64,000 nucleotides of DNA from Cytobacillus sp. FSL H8-0458 (GTDB lineage: Bacteria > Bacillota > Bacilli > Bacillales > Cytobacillaceae), in NCBI RefSeq assembly GCF_038002165.1, contig NZ_JBBOBR010000001.1:2356001-2420000 (forward strand), given 5' to 3'. How positions within the stretch are numbered: position 1 is the stretch's first letter; each line of letters begins with the position of its first letter. The notes under the pieces are model-generated. The model did no database searches, was not told where the DNA came from, and saw nothing but the letters and a program-made list of their open reading frames with translations. Positions 62,317-64,000 of the stretch are shown in pieces. Position numbers and translations under genes: made by a program.

Positions 62317-63474
62317 CTATTCTTTTTCCTCTAAAAGCTCATCCTGAAAATCGAAGTCTGCATCATTTTCATAGTCATCGTTTTCATAATCATCATTATC
62401 AAAGTTCAACAGTTTTTCATCCCTCGGATAAATTCCGGCTTCCCGGGCATCTGTTTCCGATTTGATGTCTATTTTCCAGCCTGTAAGCTTTGCTGCTAGT
62501 CTTGCATTCTGTCCGCGCTTTCCGATTGCCAGTGAAAGCTGATAATCAGGAACTACAACAGTTGTTGCTTTGTCATCTTCATTTACGATTACGTCAAGCA
62601 CCTTTGAAGGACTTAGTGCATTTGCCACGAATACTACTGGATCTGAAGACCATTTTACAATATCAATTTTTTCGCCCTTCAGCTCATTGACTACCGCCTG
62701 TACACGTGTGCCCTTAGGCCCTACACATGAACCTACCGGATCAACTTCTTCATTGTCTGAATGAACCGAGATCTTGGAACGGTCCCCTGCCTCACGCGCA
62801 ACGGATTTGATTTCTACTGTTCCATCATAGATTTCAGGAACTTCGATTTCAAATAATCTCTTCAGCAGGCCAGGATGGGTTCTGCTTACAAAGATCTGTG
62901 GTCCTTTTGTTGTCTTTTCTACTTTTGTAATAAAGACTTTAATGCGGTCATGGGGCTGATAACGCTCATTTGGCATTTGTTCGTTTGCCGGAAGGATGGC
63001 TTCAATCTTTCCAAGGCTTACATAGATGAACTTAGGATCTGTACGCTGAACTATTCCCGTCATGATATCTTCTTCACGGTCGATAAATTCAGAATAAATG
63101 ATGCCTCTTTCCGCTTCACGGACACGCTGTGTAACAACCTGTTTAGCCGTCTGGGCAGCTATGCGCCCAAAATCCTTAGGTGTTACTTCCATTTCTACGA
63201 CATCTTCCACCTGGTAGTTCGGGTTGATTTTTTGAGCATCCTCAACAGAGATCTCAAGACGCGGATCAAATACTTCATCCACTACCTCTTTGCGGGCAAA
63301 GACTCTCATCGTTCCGTTCCCTAGGTTTAAATCAATGCGCACATTCTGTGCCTGGTTAAAGTTTCTGCGGTAGGCTGACACCAATGCAGCTTCAATGGCT
63401 TCGATAATCACATCGCGAGAAATGCCTTTTTCTTTCTCAAGCAATGTCAGAGCATCCAAAAGTTCACTGCTCAT
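62317..63474 (-). CDS. nusA: Transcription termination/antitermination factor NusA
   Basis: The 385-residue protein has the N-terminal polymerase-binding domain ([22 protein letters not shown]), an S1 domain ([23 protein letters not shown] near residue 140) and two KH domains ([21 protein letters not shown] near residue 245; [25 protein letters not shown] near residue 310), then a strongly acidic tail. The ATG at 63472-63474 with GGGGGAT upstream is preferred to one 14 codons earlier. It follows rimP, the usual order. Confidence 0.97.
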   Translation of the reverse strand: MSSELLDALTLLEKEKGISRDVIIEAIEAALVSAYRRNFNQAQNVRIDLNLGNGTMRVFARKEVVDEVFDPRLEISVEDAQKINPNYQVEDVVEMEVTPKDFGRIAAQTAKQVVTQRVREAERGIIYSEFIDREEDIMTGIVQRTDPKFIYVSLGKIEAILPANEQMPNERYQPHDRIKVFITKVEKTTKGPQIFVSRTHPGLLKRLFEIEVPEIYDGTVEIKSVAREAGDRSKISVHSDNEEVDPVGSCVGPKGTRVQAVVNELKGEKIDIVKWSSDPVVFVANALSPSKVLDVIVNEDDKATTVVVPDYQLSLAIGKRGQNARLAAKLTGWKIDIKSETDAREAGIYPRDEKLLNFDNDDYENDDYENDADFDFQDELLEEKE

Positions 63475-63570
63475 GAGATTTATATCCCCCTTTATTTCTC
63501 TTATAAAAATGATCAACTCTAAAGCAGCAATTTGCTTTTCTTATTAAGACAAGTATTGAGTTTTGTATGT

Positions 63571-63607
63571 CAATAACTGTCCAGCGCAAGGCGCTTCCGC
63601 TTTTCTT
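63571..63607 (-). repeat. Collapsed copy of the 51131-51390 repeat family
   Basis: Read on the minus strand, AAGAAAAGCGGAAGCGCCTTG is followed directly by CGCTGGACAGTTAT. The first part matches the left end and the second the right end of the element at 51131-51390, with its interior missing. It lies between rimP and nusA. Confidence 0.6.
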
Positions 63608-63633
63608 AAAAAGCAGGCCCCCATCAGCCGTTA

Positions 63634-64000
63634 TTAAAATACAACGGCTAAACGGGCATTCGCTACCTTCTCATAAGGAATTTCAATATTTTTCTTCCTT
63701 GTTTTGATTTTCACTTCTACCGTAACGGTCTCGCCGTCAAATTGGGTTAACACACCTTCAAACGTTTTTTCACCGTCAATTGGCTCGTATGTTTTAATGT
63801 AAACATTCTTGCCGACAGCTTTAATAAAATCACTGTCTTTCTTAAGAGGGCGTTCAGCTCCCGGCGATGAAACTTCCAAGAAATAGTTGTATGGAATCGG
63901 ATCTTCAGCATCAAGCTTTTCGCTTAGCTTTTCACTGACCATTCCGCATTCCTCGATATCAACACCAGTTTCTTTATCAATAAATACGCGAAGGAACCAG
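63634..64000 (-). CDS. rimP: Ribosome maturation factor RimP (5' end outside window)
   Basis: The frame remains open to base 64000, so the gene starts beyond the window. The visible C-terminal 121 codons match Rim[26 protein letters not shown] at the start of the visible part, then [19 protein letters not shown] and [21 protein letters not shown] at the end. RimP assists maturation of the 30S subunit. An internal methionine at 63942 is not the true start because the upstream codons belong to the conserved domain. It heads the rimP-nusA-rnpM-ylxQ-infB operon. Confidence 0.95.
   Translation of the reverse strand, partial: WFLRVFIDKETGVDIEECGMVSEKLSEKLDAEDPIPYNYFLEVSSPGAERPLKKDSDFIKAVGKNVYIKTYEPIDGEKTFEGVLTQFDGETVTVEVKIKTRKKNIEIPYEKVANARLAVVF

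Overview
The window comes from a low-GC, endospore-forming Firmicute of the family Bacillaceae (Bacillus sensu lato). The evidence is gene content and gene order: spoVK, cotE, spoVS, spoIIIE, spoVFA/spoVFB, ymxH and ylxY lie among housekeeping genes in the order of the B. subtilis rimP-nusA-infB...spoIIIE-ymf-recA-rny-mutSL-hfq-spoVK segment, here on the minus strand. The species cannot be named from this sequence. Nearly all genes are on the minus strand. The plus-strand exceptions are mreBH (about 4.4-5.4 kb) and a three-gene cluster beside cotE (about 13.1-14.25 kb).

Right to left in transcription order: (1) 64.0-56.4 kb, translation and transcription core: rimP (cut by the window edge), nusA, rnpM, ylxQ, infB, ylxP, rbfA, truB, ribF, rpsO. 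(2) 56.1-48.9 kb: pnp, ylxY, mlpA, ymxH and the dipicolinate synthase genes spoVFA/spoVFB. (3) 48.7-45.3 kb: asd-dapG-dapA, which supplies the dihydrodipicolinate from which SpoVFAB makes dipicolinate. (4) 44.9-39.6 kb: rnjB, tepA, ylzJ, spoIIIE. (5) 39.2-33.5 kb: the GntR-type regulator ymfC and the nucleoside ABC importer nupNOPQ. (6) 33.2-24.1 kb: M16 peptidase pair ymfF/ymfH, ymfI, ymfJ, ymfK, rodZ, pgsA, cinA, recA. (7) 23.7-14.4 kb: rny, ymdB, spoVS, an M19 dipeptidase, korAB, miaB and ricA. (8) 14.3-10.3 kb: the three unrecognised plus-strand genes, cotE, a double-domain VOC protein and a PH-domain protein. (9) 10.1-0 kb: mutS-mutL, mreBH, miaA-hfq, spoVK, a glutaredoxin and a truncated 2-hydroxyacid dehydrogenase. 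No rRNA, tRNA, IS element, prophage or CRISPR array was found.

Most coding content is conserved backbone, so the unexplained signals are mainly between genes. They include a promoter followed by a perfect CcpA (cre) site with no recognised gene behind it (39.3-39.56 kb); a 52-bp tandem repeat array (45.0-45.25 kb); five TTTGCA elements spaced 20-21 bp apart (1.07-1.16 kb); two dispersed-repeat-like elements (27.25-27.42 kb; 51.13-51.39 kb, with a collapsed copy at 63.57-63.61 kb); and several long palindromes placed as operators at mutS, mreBH, rny, ymfC and the 2-hydroxyacid dehydrogenase. The best candidate for an undescribed protein system is the plus-strand trio next to cotE. Its position and composition suggest a spore-surface role, but no family was recognised.

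Start codons were chosen by Shine-Dalgarno position and by comparison with remembered B. subtilis homologues. Promoter, operator and terminator calls were made by eye.
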